47,200 nucleotides of DNA from Tubulanus polymorphus (taxonomy: Eukaryota; Nemertea; Palaeonemertea; Tubulaniformes; Tubulanidae): assembly GCF_964204645.1 (NCBI RefSeq), contig NC_134026.1:15280450-15327649 (forward strand). The letters are read 5' to 3'. This document shows positions 9,567 to 19,989 of this stretch, piece by piece. Each line of letters opens with the position of its first letter. Positions within the stretch are counted from its first letter, which is position 1. A model generated the notes under the pieces. That model was given only the letters and a program-made list of their open reading frames with translations, was not told the DNA's origin and did not search any database. Position numbers and translations under genes: made by a program.

Positions 9567-10530
9567 TCAATTGGTTTTAGGCACCCTGCTTAACCTCCCC
9601 CCATTACTCGCCACCCGGACAGAAGTCTTCAGTATCATCACACCAGCGCTGATGTTGACAACTGCACAGATTCTTCCTACACTATTGACTATAGCAGAAC
9701 AATAGAGGCCATTGTCACAGATATCTACATTCTGTACACTTCTCACAAATGGGGTGGGCCCTCGGTCACTGTTCAATGGTAGGTCTACTTCGGATTCTGG
9801 GGTGTACTCTGAAAAAGAGCTTTGACCGTTATGTGTGCTCTCCCCGAGTCGTAAACCGCGAGAGCCCTGGCAGCTACCAGTTCTATCTACAACATTTATA
9901 CAGGTATCTAATTGTCTACGGTGTGGAGGAAAATATTTAAGTGCTTGGGGCTGATGGTCTAAAAGCGCTTGCGTGCCCCTCGAGGTACATCTGCCCATTT
10001 CTCGGACAGTTCCTCAGTGCACGCGTGGCATACATCTGTAGGACATGCACTAGCTGGATGGTCTGTTACCAGCACCAACAGATGTCAGATGATTTCTTGG
10101 AGGCTCCGGATTCCTGGCAGGCTTTTCTGACCTCCACGCTCAAGATTTTGAATGGGGAGGGTGAAGCTCTGGACCTGTGTAACAAGATCGGAAAGCAGCT
10201 TGGTCTCGTCGGGCTTTGGTTAGACCTCATGACGAATTTCCTTCTTCGAGAATTTTTTTCGATGAGATCGCAGACAAAATACGTTCTCGAGTCGTTTCTA
10301 CGGTGCATGATGTCTTAGGCATCCATAAAGAAATTAATTGAATTGCATTGAATCACGAGACTCACATGCTCTGCGATGTAGTGAAACTCTCCGGCGTCTG
10401 GAGACTTGAAGATATGTCGTCATGTTCATACATGTCGTCGAGCATTGATGTAAGATAGATGGCATTGAAATCCTACACCAGGTGTGAGAGTCAGGTTGAA
10501 GGCACTGCGGCCTCGTCAAAGTCATTGAAC
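9567..10530 (-). pseudogene. Degraded coding fragments, Ig-like signature
   Basis: On the minus strand a frame spanning 9998-9567 includes VDICDNGLYCSAIVNSVGRI, which resembles the C-terminal half of an I-set immunoglobulin domain (DxGxYxCxAxNxxGR), with the cysteine one place off. A second candidate exon at 10472-10366 (minus) reads DFNAIYLTSMLDDMYEHDDI and on. It is preceded by a pyrimidine-rich acceptor-like tract ending tgtag and followed by gtgagt. The phases of the two pieces do not join cleanly and stops surround them. Best reading: remnant of a captured or duplicated Ig-domain gene, lying antisense to SMC6. The source gene is not identified. Confidence 0.35.
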
Positions 10531-10689
10531 ATTACAGATTTCCAAAGTATCAATGGCCTGTTTGCCGCAACCTTACTGACCCGACTTCAAAGGTACCGAG
10601 TGAAAACTTTTTTCTTGGATTCATTGAATGAAATTTTATTTTTGATAAAAATGGACGACCCACTGTCGATGTACTTGCTAAGTACGTTT

Positions 10690-10830
10690 GAAGTCAAGTG
10701 TGCATCGTGTGAAAACGTTGCTCGACTATGGCCTAGTTTAAGTTTTCCAGGAAACTCAGTGTTCCAATAAGCTGCCACTCATTCTTAGTGACTATATTAC
10801 AGCTGGTAATGTTATAGCGCGTATATGTTC
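10690..10830. repeat. Dispersed repeat V, copy 2
   Basis: It shares a tgtgcatcgtgtgaaaac block, then cctagtttaagtttt and ccaggaaact, then gctgccactcatt, with 26088-26230. The later part is also shared with 6960-7045. No coding content. Confidence 0.55.
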
Positions 10831-11097
10831 AATCTACTGTTTCATTTTGAACACAGAGATGACGCTCAGGACGAAGTTAGAATTTTGAAATTTATTCTTG
10901 AAATCTTTAATTATTCCTGAAATACAAATTTCCCTTGCACAACGCAGATTTGGGATATTGTTTCCACTAAAAGAGGTGATAAAATTGTTTTTTTTCTTTG
11001 CCCTAAAATTTTGCAAAAAACGATTCTACCTACCTACCGACTTATTCCAAAAATTTGAGTCGTTGTAATGGCAAACAGACAATTAATTTGGGATGGC

Positions 11098-11212
11098 TTT
11101 ATCCAAATATGAATCGATATAAATATTTAAGCTAGGAAATGCTGGAAATCATTGTGATAAACGGGTTTCATCTCTAACAGAATCGTATCAATGAGGTTCC
11201 ACTGTAAAATTC
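11098..11212. repeat. Short repeat W, copy 1
   Basis: It resembles 34735-34845 in the same orientation: tatccaaat, gat.tgatataaatat, then a tcgtatcaatgaggtt block ending .actgta. The gaggttncactgta end looks like a terminal repeat of a TA-targeting DNA transposon. It lies just outside the large inverted repeat in both places. Confidence 0.4.
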
Positions 11213-11224
11213 TGTAAAATTAAT

Positions 11225-12368
11225 CGAAACTTTACCTCTTTTTTGACGCCTTAAAAAACGTTACCATTATGAAACCTAAACAATGCTAACCATTCAGCGT
11301 CATTTTACAAACGACAACCATAAATCGATGTGCAAAACGTCACAGGTTTATGTGTACACATACAAGCCATTTGGCAAAATATTATTGATAAAGATGTAGA
11401 ATCGCTCCCTGTGATTATATAATGACCTATATTTGAACGTCGAAATGTTATATTGCATTGAATATCATGAGAAGACGTATTGTAATGGTAAAGGATGTAT
11501 GATTATATCAGGAGCGTCAGGCATAAATATAAATGATAAGTAAATCGGATTATTCGGTTAAATGGCGGATGTATACACGATTTGGAAGTCTGATATAAAA
11601 GTCAGACCCTGACATGGGGATGCTAGTGGAATGACGAAGCTATCTACGATCTGAGTAGGGCCGGCGTGAATTTCATCGGCGGCTACAAGCGGTCTATATA
11701 AAAACGTGTAAACATATAATTTCAATATTCAAATGTTTTAGAGAATATGTTCGATATTAGAGGTATGCAGGTTTCATGAGATTAGCAATTTATAATAGCA
11801 TAACTGTCATATACAGCTCCGCGTCCACTGATGGCATGTGTATAAGGTGACAATTCAATTCAATACTTTATTGATCCTTATTTCATTGAAATTCCGGGAT
11901 AAAATTCCCAAATTCAATAAAGTTACAAATTTTAAACTAAGAATACAAAATACAAGACACACGGGTAATTCATACAGAATAATATGAATAAGTTATTTAA
12001 ATGACAATGTCTACTTCAACCCAGACTCAAGTCTAGGATATCGAGTGACAGCCAAACCGGGATCCCGGTCGACCGGGCCGGCTGGCTACACGATATGCTC
12101 GAAGTCATGATGAAGCAGACATCAGAAGAGCTCTTTCTTCAACCATGGAGGCAATGAAGTTGCAGACCAGCTTAGAGGCAAAAGTGAATCGAAATCGGTC
12201 ACAAGTTGACAATTTTTTTTAAATTAGACCAGTCGAAGACTATATCATCTACCCAATCGCCAAATCTCATAATCGATTTCAAATTTGCAATTCCACATTA
12301 GCTTATCCCAGAAATTCTACATTTTTTCGCAGGCGTCAAATAATTTATTAAAGTTAATTTTCTTGTTT
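11225..12368 (-). repeat. Large inverted repeat, arm 1
   Basis: This pairs in inverted orientation with 32995-34690 (after removing a 500-bp MITE from that arm). The match is dense over about 1.15 kb: for example gacgcctt, aacgttaccattatgaaacc, the calcium-box-like gtctgatataaaagtcagac block, and ggcgtcaaataatt at the far end. Inside is a minus-oriented LINE-like 3' tail (caattcaattcaatacttta, then ttgatcctta). Homology runs past that tail on both sides, so the repeated unit is larger than one LINE insertion. Confidence 0.75.
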
Positions 12369-12599
12369 TAACATTTTTATATGACCCCCATGTAAGAACC
12401 TGTTAAAAATAGGCAAATTGGCTGCAACTATCGAAAATTGCTTCCAACGTGCCTGAAAAAACAGCTTGAAAATGGTAAAAAACTAGCTTGAAATGGCTTG
12501 AATTTCACCTGAGCTTGAGACAATGAACCCTGGAACTACTCATTAAAATTTCATAAAGATTGAGCGAACTATTCATACAGATTTTGATTTTTTTTAAAG

Positions 12600-12680
12600 G
12601 ATTTGGAACCTATTGTGAAAGAATTACGCATGCAGGAAGCGAGGATGCCTAAATTTGAACAAAGGTGTCTTGAGAGTCAG
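12600..12680 (+). CDS. SMC6: SMC6 exon, coiled-coil arm
   Basis: This exon has 81 nt, 27 codons, phase 0 at both ends. The acceptor is tttttaaag before 12600 and the donor gtatgg at 12681. It encodes DLEPIVKELRMQEARMPKFE and seven more residues. The place in the gene and the length fit the arm segment after AWAVV in vertebrate SMC6; identity to it is low, as expected for coiled coil. It is called by splice phase, heptad-like charge pattern and co-linearity more than by residue identity. Confidence 0.85.
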
Positions 12681-13596
12681 GTATGGTTTTATATGCATAT
12701 GTGTTCTACTAGAAACCGGCATTGAGGCTTTTATAGAAGCGGGACCTGGTATTTTCCCTAAAAATAGTGGGTAGGGGAGGGTGACCTAATTTCGGCATGG
12801 TACGCGAATTCGGCACAATTAATAACACGTCAATTGACGAAATACCTAATATGGCAAATCGTATATCAATGGTTGAGGTTAAAGGCCATATTCTTGACAC
12901 ATGAATGTTAAAAAAATTTCATTGGTCAGGCGGAGGAGCTTATGTGAATCGCGCCTTTTATGACAACGAAGAAATCGCTTCTGCTAGCTGCTGATGCGTC
13001 GCTGTTTTTGCTAGGATTTGACCTAGTTCCTACGATCGCAAATATAAATTGAAGGTACATAGTACAATCTTAAGTGATAAAAAATAGCTATAATTATCGA
13101 CTTAATGCTTAAAAGTTTGATTAGCAGCCTAAAATGTACATGTTTTACTACTTGTACCTGGATTCAGCACTCGGTTTCAAAAATATACAGCAACTAGTCC
13201 TGAATTCAGCATGCCGAATTCAGGTACACCGACTGCTAAAATGATGTTCCTATCTCACTTCATTACTAAATAGTAGCATCCTAAATTCAATAGATTTATC
13301 ACTTACCACGCATCAACACCATCTAAAATGACTATACATCCAATCCATTATCCTCAAATCAAGCAGACAGCATAAACTAACGATATACAACTTAAGACAT
13401 ACGACATCAAAGTTGAAAACTTTTTTTATTGAAACGATGAATTAATTCAATTCAATTTGTACTTGATTGATCCAATTGTTAGAAAATATTTAAAGAAAAT
13501 AATTTTATTTCTTGAAATGTGCATTCCAATTTCAAAGGCCTCCATCAATATTATTTGGAGCTATATAAAGTGACTGATCAATGAAACAATTTTCAG
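12681..13596. other. SMC6 intron 3 start; possible 5' terminus of pogo-like element
   Basis: No gene. Between 12765 and 13240 there are several variants of a cctgaattcggca motif (aatttcggcatg, gaattcggcac, ggattcagcac, gaattcagcatg, its complement at 13214), which look like subterminal transposase-binding repeats. The run gggtaggggagggtgaccta at 12769 could be a terminal repeat, but no inverted partner was found downstream of the transposase gene. Confidence 0.35.
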
Positions 13597-14139
13597 ATGA
13601 ATCGGTATCTTCAATATTCTGTTGATCAGAAGGCAAATGCTGTCGATGCCATTAATGGTGGTATGCCAATCAAAACTGCTGCCAAAAAATTTGGCGTACC
13701 TCGGTCTACGCTGCATGATATAATCAAAGGAAGAATTGTTATGGGGGCAAAAATAGGAGGACAGACAACACTAATTCATGAAGAGGATAGGGAGCTAGGG
13801 GACTTAGCATGCAATAGGTCACAGATGGGCATGGGATTTAACAAGCAAACATTGTTGAGGTACGCAGGCAAAATTGCAGATAAAAAAGGAAAGCTATTTT
13901 CAGGTGGTTATACTTCAGGGAAATGGTGGAGAGGTTTAAAAAAACGCCACCCGGATTTAGCACTGAGGACACCAGAGTCAACCGCTAGTGTAAGAATGGC
14001 AGGCATGCAACCTGTTGGAGTAATGAAGTTTTATCATTCATATCGCGGTGTCATCGACGGATATGATTTTCAGCCGCTCCATATTTGGAATATGGATGAG
14101 TCCTGGTTCCCAATGGATTTTTCTCCAAGTTGTTGCAAG
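13597..14139 (+). pseudogene. pogo-like transposase exon block 1 (HTH and first Asp)
   Basis: This block has 181 open codons from ATG 13597, which directly follows an acceptor-like tttcag, so a 5' untranslated exon may precede it. It holds the psq-type DNA-binding helix-turn-helix at residues 8-45, a second CENP-B-like region (GYTSGKWWRGLKKRHPDLAL, residues 107-126) and the first catalytic Asp at residue 167 (WNMDES). The donor is at 14140 (gtaata), and the next block begins at 14254 after ttaatttcag. A one-base shift just before the donor is needed to read into VVKTVPARSS. Confidence 0.8.
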
Positions 14140-14253
14140 GTAATACAATTAGTCAAGTCATTAGTCATAGTAAGAAATTAGCATGAAATCAAATGAAATG
14201 AAGGTAAAGGCCATTCAGTTTTGATATGCAAATTGAAAAATAATTAATTTCAG

Positions 14254-14458
14254 GCGTGTAGTAAAGACAGTACCTGCTAGGTCGAGCGGAAATAAGGAGC
14301 TCGTTTCGGTCATTGGCTGCGCGTGAGCAGTCGGACAAATCCTGAACCCACATTTCGTGGTGAAGGGAAAAAACCGGCTGGCTGTCACTGGATTTGATGT
14401 CGAGAGAGCACCGAAAAATTGGAACATCAGTGCAAGTGACAGCGGATGGACAAAACAA
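14254..14458 (+). pseudogene. pogo-like transposase exon block 2
   Basis: Flanked by cag at 14251-14253 and a gtaggt donor at 14459. It reads RVVKTVPARSSGNKELVSVI, GCA, one TGA (a probable CGA decay), then HFVVKGKNRLAVTGFDVERA and SDSGWTKQ. These are the conserved beta-strand motifs between the first and second catalytic Asp of this transposase group. Confidence 0.78.
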
Positions 14459-14573
14459 GTAGGTTTATATTTCCATGTATACCCCTGATAAGAGAGATGT
14501 TGAGATCATGAGTGATGCCAAGAATAGGTAATTACTGCACAAAAACTTCAATCAATATAATTTTGTCTCACAG

Positions 14574-15028
14574 GGTATTTATTGGTCTACTTTGGTTTGA
14601 GCAAACATTCCTCAAAGCTATTGGGAATGAACGGCCATAACTTCTTATCGTTGATGGTCACAATAGCCACAATCTTGTGGAGTTAATTGAGAAAGCCAGA
14701 GAAAATTGGATAGTCATGGTCGAAATTCCATCACACACAAACAATTGGCTCCAGCCTTAAGATAGGTGATAAACCATTTGTTAGGCCTGGAACTCCACGT
14801 GCTCAACACTCATGGCAGATAATCCAGGAGTCATTGTTGGGAAAAGGAATTTTTTTGGATTTTTCTGTCAAGCATGGGAGGCTGGAGTGACACCGGGAAA
14901 CGTCATCAGTGGTTTCAGGACTACTGGATTATTATACCCATATAATCCTCTGGCAATTTCCCACTGATGCGTGCTTCATTCAGCAACAGTGGATGAACTG
15001 AAATCATTGATCATGGAGATAATTATAA
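14574..15028 (+). pseudogene. pogo-like transposase exon block 3 (second and third Asp)
   Basis: It follows tctcacag. After a one-base shift it reads WFEQTFLKAIGNERP, a TAA, then LLIVDGHNSHNLVELIEKAR with the second catalytic Asp, IPSHTNNWLQP, a TAA, and DR at the third Asp. Further on it reads FCQAWEAGVTPGNVISGFRT and LLYPYNPLAISH. The 3' boundary is uncertain: no clear donor near 15028. Confidence 0.7.
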
Positions 15029-15105
15029 TACTGTTAGGGATAAATAATCAACACCTAACCAAAACCCTCAATTAGGCCTACTACTTACATATTTTATTTT
15101 TAGAC

Positions 15106-15767
15106 TGCCGACAACAGTGAAATTCCAGGATTCCATCAACCTGAAAACATAAACAAGGAGGTAAAATCATGAATGTTACCGTCCTCACGTTTGGTTGCAT
15201 TAAAGTATTTTCATTTTTAGATGAATTCATGTACCAGTACAGAGGAAGAAACTGAAATTAACCAGATAGTAGGAAAAATTAACGATAACCAGGCTGATAT
15301 GACTGATGTAAGACTGAGATGAGAAATAATATATCTAAAGATTACGATATTTCATAGGCCTTAAATATATTTAAAATCGGTTTACAGGATCTTGCAACCG
15401 GAGTGAGTATCACTAAAGCCTGTCCAGCTGATCGATCACTTTCTGTGATCGAGAGCACTCTCACAAAACAAAAACTGGCCAAGTATGACAAAAGTATGAC
15501 AAAGAGGGGTATGATCTAAAAAGTGATGCGCTATATATGACATGGATGCGGTTGAAAGAAAAATCATTGGTGAGTGACAACTGAATAGATTTAATAAGAT
15601 AAATCCATCCGTCATGACCTCAAAATCTTTGTTTTGTAGCAAAGTAACTACTTTCCATTTGAAAACACCTCTTCAAGATCAAGTAAACTAAGCGATATTC
15701 TCAAATTCCCTTAAGCTGAACAGCGTAAACCCAGTCAACCCAAACATACTGGTAGACCAACTGCAAA
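15106..15767 (+). pseudogene. pogo-like transposase C-terminal exon blocks 4-7
   Basis: Four short blocks, all entered in phase 0: 15106-15160 (TADNSEIPGF and on; donor gtaaaa), 15221-15306 (acceptor atttttag, donor gtaaga), 15388-15569 (acceptor tttacag, donor gtgagt) and 15640-15767 (acceptor tttgtag). The third carries SVIESTLTKQKLAKYDK, then an 11-bp tandem duplication that shifts the frame, then EGYDLKSDALYMTWMRLKEK. The fourth carries LSDILKFP, one TAA, and KHTGRPTAN, and is cut at 15767 by the Helentron-like element. Confidence 0.72.
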
Positions 15768-15806
15768 TTTTTATTTTATTTTTATTTCTATTGTGTTCAC
15801 TTTTTG

Positions 15807-15830
15807 TCCGTCATCCGTCCGTCCGTCCGT
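15807..15830 (+). repeat. (tccg)n microsatellite
   Basis: About five units of tccg (one interrupted by at) lie close to the 5' end of Helentron-like copy B, a fixed position in this element type. A longer run of the same motif lies at 24800-24831 in front of another tandem array. Confidence 0.8.
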
Positions 15831-16467
15831 CCAATTATTTTGGGAAGTTTTGAAGACCCTTCAATGTAATGTCTTGATATTTGGGTTACACATGTATCTA
15901 CCCTAGACACATCTTCAGCCCAAAAACTGGCCCTGTCAGAATCAAGATGGCCGACGGGCAGCAATTGTTGTTCGCCAAAATCAACACTTTTTACACATTT
16001 TTGAACTTTTTGAGGGAAATTTTGAAGACGCTGTGATCAATTACCTTGATCTTTCGGATGTATGTGAATCCCCCCAGGGCCCATCAGCATAACAAAAAAA
16101 AAAAGATCGTCCCATGACCTTTTTTAGTGCCCAAAAATGTCAATTTTGGCCCGAATTCTGAGTCCTGTAGCTCCCTACTAGTTTGCCATTTCTCATTGCA
16201 ATTTGTGATGGGTATTCTTTGAAAAGGGATGTTTTGTACCTGAGACAGGTATTTTTGATCAGCCAATTATAACGCAATTGGCGGCCATCTTGGTGTCATT
16301 AGTACTAATTCGTAGGTGGGAAAAAGTTTTTCCACATTATATTGATACCTAAGCGTATTTTGTTACCACAATCAATTAGAAACTTGTAGCTCGTAACATG
16401 TTCTATGATTGTGGTGAGTTTCAAGGTCATTGGTTTTTGTATATGGCCACCAGGGGGACGTTGAATA

Positions 16468-16945
16468 ATACAATATATTAAATTAGAAAGATATATTAGT
16501 GAACTTGATGAAGATTTAGTAATAAGTTTATTCCAATTTAGAATTGGGTCTTATCTCTTGCCTGTAAATAAATTATCAAATCTTCCGTTAGATAGAAATG
16601 ATAGATTATGTTCAGCTTGTAATGTTTTAGGTGATGAAATGCATTTTATTTGTAACTACAACCTACTGAATGAAATCCGTGAAAATATTTTGAATCTGAA
16701 CTCTTTTGGCAATCTTGATATTCTAAAAAATCCTACAATCCACCTTGCAAAATTCATTGAAAAAGGCTTAGATGTATAAAGATCCCTCCAATAATTAATA
16801 TGTTGTTAATAGTGTATGTATATATTGTTAATAACTTTGTTATATTTTATCAAAACAATTAATTGTAAATATTGTATACTTTGTATAAGTCTCCCTCCGT
16901 GTACCATAGAAATGGTTGGAGTGTAAATAAAATCCTAATCCTAAT
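16468..16945 (+). mobile_element. 5'-truncated LINE, 3' end with reading frame
   Basis: An open frame enters from the insertion point and stops at 16779. It reads FQFRIGSYLLPVNKLS, then RLCSACNVLGDEMHFICNYN, the Cys-Cys-His-Cys zinc-knuckle-like C-terminus typical of L2/CR1-group non-LTR polymerases. A 3' untranslated region follows, ending in the short tandem tail (aatcct)n. It interrupts the tandem core of Helentron-like copy B: the neighbouring units have an uninterrupted ttgaataacttagtatttcc here. Confidence 0.75.
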
Positions 16946-17469
16946 CTTAGTATTTCTATATTATATTGGTGCATATTTTGTAACCACAATCAATTGCAAA
17001 GTTGTAGCTCATGACATCATCTATGATTGTGGCAAGTTTTAAGGCCATTTGTTATTCTATATGGTCACCAGGGGGCGTTGAATAGTTGAATAACTTAGTA
17101 TTTCCTTATTATATTGGTACCTAGGCATATTTTGTTACCATGATCCATTACAAAGTTATAGTTCGTGACATGTTCTATGAATGTGGTGAGTTTCAAGGTC
17201 ATTGGGTTTTTAATATGGTCACCAGGGGGCGTTGAATAGTAGAATAACTTAGTATTTCCATATATAATTGGTAACGAGGTAACGAGGCATATTTTGTTAT
17301 CACAATCAATTACAAAATCGTAGCTGCTGAAATGTTCTATGATTTTGCTGAGTTTCAAGGTCATTGGTTTTTGTATATGGTCACCAGGGGGCGTTGAATA
17401 TTGAAATTGTTAGATTGTTGAGCATTTGGAACCACTTCCCAAGTGGGCATGGTGTCCCTGGACCCCTAG

Positions 17470-17569
17470 TTTGGTTATCACATCGGATGAAGCATATTTT
17501 GAGAAGTGTTTACGCGAAGAGAAGAAATCACAAGAACCTCAAAATAAGAAATTAAGAACTATCACCAAG
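17470..17569 (+). pseudogene. pogo-like transposase exon block 7, distal part
   Basis: The distal part of the exon split by the Helentron-like insertion. Its frame, joined to codon GCA-AA at 15767, gives NLVITSDEAYFEKCLREEKK and on, with the TSDEA...EK..KK motif that lies near the C-terminus of this transposase group. The donor gtaagt is at 17570. Confidence 0.7.
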
Positions 17570-18920
17570 GTAAGTTAAATTGCTATGATGTATCCTAATA
17601 ATTGTTACCCAGCACTTACCATGCATATATTTCTTCCATCATTGCAGAAAACTTAACCTGTAAAAAAACATAAGACATGCCCTGCAATCAAAGGAATGGC
17701 GAGTGGACTTGATGTACTTGAAACTTGTAGTTTATTTCTTAAGATTTTTGGTTTACCTTTGTCAGCGATATGAAGTTGGCATTGAGCCAATTTCATGTAA
17801 AATCGCGGTACGTTTTTTTATGTGAGCATTTTTTTCATTGGTTCTCGGGTTAAACGACGTATGATGAAGCTTGAAGACATGACTAATCTCCGTCGATGTA
17901 CATGGTCAACTTTGTTAAAATTCTACGATAAACTGTTTTTGGCGGGAAAATTCTTAGCTTTCGCGTATAAAATTGCAATGACCTCGATTGGGGGGCGTTG
18001 TCTCTACAAGCGAATGTGATTGGCTGTTTTTGGGATATACGGAATTCCGGCGCTACTAAAATAATTATGGGTAAGCCATAGAATGGCGAACGTTTCATTG
18101 GACTAGGTGCCGTATTACGTGCAAATTTAAAATGCTCATTGCTGATGAGAATGTAATTATTATTATAGTTATTGTTTCATTTTAATACCCGGTGATTGAT
18201 TTGATTGACACTGAAGTGCAAGCGAACATTCACTTACACGAGGCCTCCACATGCGCGCAGAGTGCTATAGACTGTTGCATACACAGACACACGCTCGTAC
18301 AGTATACACTACTATAGTGATACTGTAAACGCTACTTGCTGGCGCGTCTGACATTTCATCAACAGAAGATGAGCGCTATGTTTTCTGTTTGACATAATTT
18401 ATAATAAATTGTAATTTCTTGTGACCTGAAAATATTAAGCAGCAAACTACAAGTATAAGTCCAGGTCTGAATATTGTAGTAGCAAATTCCAGGATTTAAA
18501 ACGATCTAATACGCCGATTTCTTAATGTGCCGGTTTAGATTCCGCGGCCATACATTGGAAGAGGTTTCCAAGACTATTTAGCCACCCTCTGATATGTGAC
18601 ATCATATGAATTTTATTTGAATATTTTTTCATATTGTGAAAAATATTTCTTAATATAAAAATATAAAATAGTTTCCCTGCCGCGCCTACCTGTACCCTAC
18701 GAAATGTATATTTCCGGTCTTATTTGACTACAAAATAATTCTTTGAGAAAGATGAAATACAAGATAGAACTTTGAAGTCATGAATTTAAAAGATTTTCCA
18801 AGCAATGCCCTTACCCCAAACAACCTCTAGCTTTCAAGGTAAACCACACTTTGCCCATGGGCAATTTATTTGTATTTTTCTTTTGTTTGATTTTAAAAAG
18901 TGTTCTTACTTCCTCACCAG
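17570..18920. other. Intron-like stretch within pogo-like gene
   Basis: An acceptor-like tcattgcag at 17640-17648 is followed by KT-stop-PVKKHKTCPA, which might be another decayed exon. The rest is unrecognised AT-rich sequence. Confidence 0.35.
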
Positions 18921-19564
18921 CACAACAAGGCAGATACATGCCCAGATGGTCTAGCTGAAAAAGCAGCCCCATACCATCATTCGAAGATACGCACCAGGAA
19001 CTAAGGTAAGCTTTGCGAACTAGGTAACCTGTTAATAAACGATCAAAAACACGATTGGTTAATGAAATCCAAATAACATTCTAGCCTATGGTTCCTGATC
19101 GAGTAGACTGTGATTGTGATTCAACGGTACCGGGTTATTATTCTTAAAAGGATTTAAGTGAAGTCTCTAAATAATTCTTATCATTGAATTTATATCTTCA
19201 GAACTGATTCTTATGTTGCAGTTGCCCAAAAGGGTGAACGTGGAAAAAATAACCTATATTTTGGAATAGTAAGTATAAGAAAGGATGGGCTTTGACAGAG
19301 GATTTGCTGATCCTTGTTACTAGACTGCCATGTTCATTTCAGGTTGAAAAAATCTTGCCGGAGAGCTCTTCATTGCAGATATAATTTCGACAACAGCTGC
19401 AGCAGAGAAATTTATTTGTATGGACGGAAGACATTGAAGATCACCCGGTATCAGGGGTCATTATGGTGCTGTCTTTTCCCTGCGTCATCAATCAAAGCTG
19501 GCAGCTTTCATTTGAATGTAGAGAGTATGAAAACACCAACGATATTTTCTGTGCAATGACTTGA
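18921..19564 (+). pseudogene. pogo-like transposase, putative last exons
   Basis: Three blocks with good splice borders: 18921-19005 (acceptor ctcaccag, donor gtaagc), 19202-19268 (acceptor tatcttcag, donor gtaagt; TDSYVAVAQKGERGKNNLYF) and 19343-19564 (acceptor atttcag; VEKILPES, then in another frame RNLFVWTEDIEDHPVSGVIM to a stop at 19562). The YVAV...F and F.W.E..ED pattern recalls a C-terminal domain found after pogo-like transposases in some invertebrate proteins. That they belong to the same gene is inferred from order and orientation; the phases do not all match. Confidence 0.45.
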
Positions 19565-19989
19565 TTTGATAACTTTCTATTTAGGCCTAGCCTAGTAATG
19601 TTGATTTTAAGATGAGTTGTTGTACCTACCGTCTTGTTATTGAATTAAAAATTGAATTTTCGTTTCTATCTATGTCTATGAATGAAATATTGCCTGCTGA
19701 TATAGGCCTAGGCCATTCAAAATTTTTTTGACTAATTGTTATTATGTATCATCATTTTTACAACAAGTAAAATGTGTTCACTTTTTGCAAACTTCAATCA
19801 ATTTCAATGTCGCAATAGGATGGAAACTCTCTATTGTTGTTGTTGTTGGACAAGTGTAAATGAAAAGCATCCTACTTACCATGAATAACTGGCTCTCTTC
19901 AGATATGAGAATTCCCCGCGGATCTGCGGTTTCCCGTGGATTTCAGTATTGAAAAATATCAATTTTCCAAATAGTCCAAAAATGATGTA
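19565..19989. other. Intron sequence, nothing recognised
   Basis: AT-rich, with a short (ttg)n run at 19835-19850. No terminal inverted repeat matching the 12.77-kb candidate was found. Confidence 0.5.

Larger units (their letters stand above)
15768..17469 (+). mobile_element. Helentron/pearl-like element copy B, nearly intact
   Basis: It runs from tttttattttattttt, through a (tccg)n run at 15807-15830, a single-copy body homologous to copy A, and about four 154-162-bp tandem core units each carrying gtcaccagggggcgttgaat (caccag at 17066, 17220 and 17382). It ends in a short hairpin (gtccctggac) plus CTAG at 17466-17469. It sits between A (15767) and T (17470), the Helitron-group target. Removing it joins a transposase exon in frame, which fixes both ends. 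A LINE fragment interrupts the first core unit. Similar non-autonomous elements with (ACGG)n and tandem cores are known from bivalves as 'pearl' elements. No coding capacity of its own. Confidence 0.78.
13597..19564 (+). pseudogene. Intron-rich pogo-like DDE transposase gene, degenerate
   Basis: This is a pogo/Tigger-type transposase (IS630-Tc1-mariner group, CENP-B-like N-terminus) spread over about ten exon-like blocks. Readable blocks are 13597-14139, 14254-14458, 14574 to about 15028, 15106-15160, 15221-15306, 15388-15569, 15640-15767 joined to 17470-17569, then less certainly 18921-19005, 19202-19268 and 19343-19564. Most are bounded by GT-AG. Motifs in order: a psq helix-turn-helix (IKTAAKKFGVPRSTLHDIIK), HIWNMDES with the first catalytic Asp (14095), VVKTVPARSSGNKE, SDSGWTKQ, IVDGHNSH with the second Asp (14653), a QP-stop-DR site for the third (14761), GFRTTGLLYPYNP, YDLKSDALYMTWMRL, LSDILKFP and VITSDEAYFEKCLREE. 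A C-terminal block near 19202-19564 contains YVAVAQKGERG and WTEDIEDHP. Several stops and shifts make it inactive. Confidence 0.75.
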
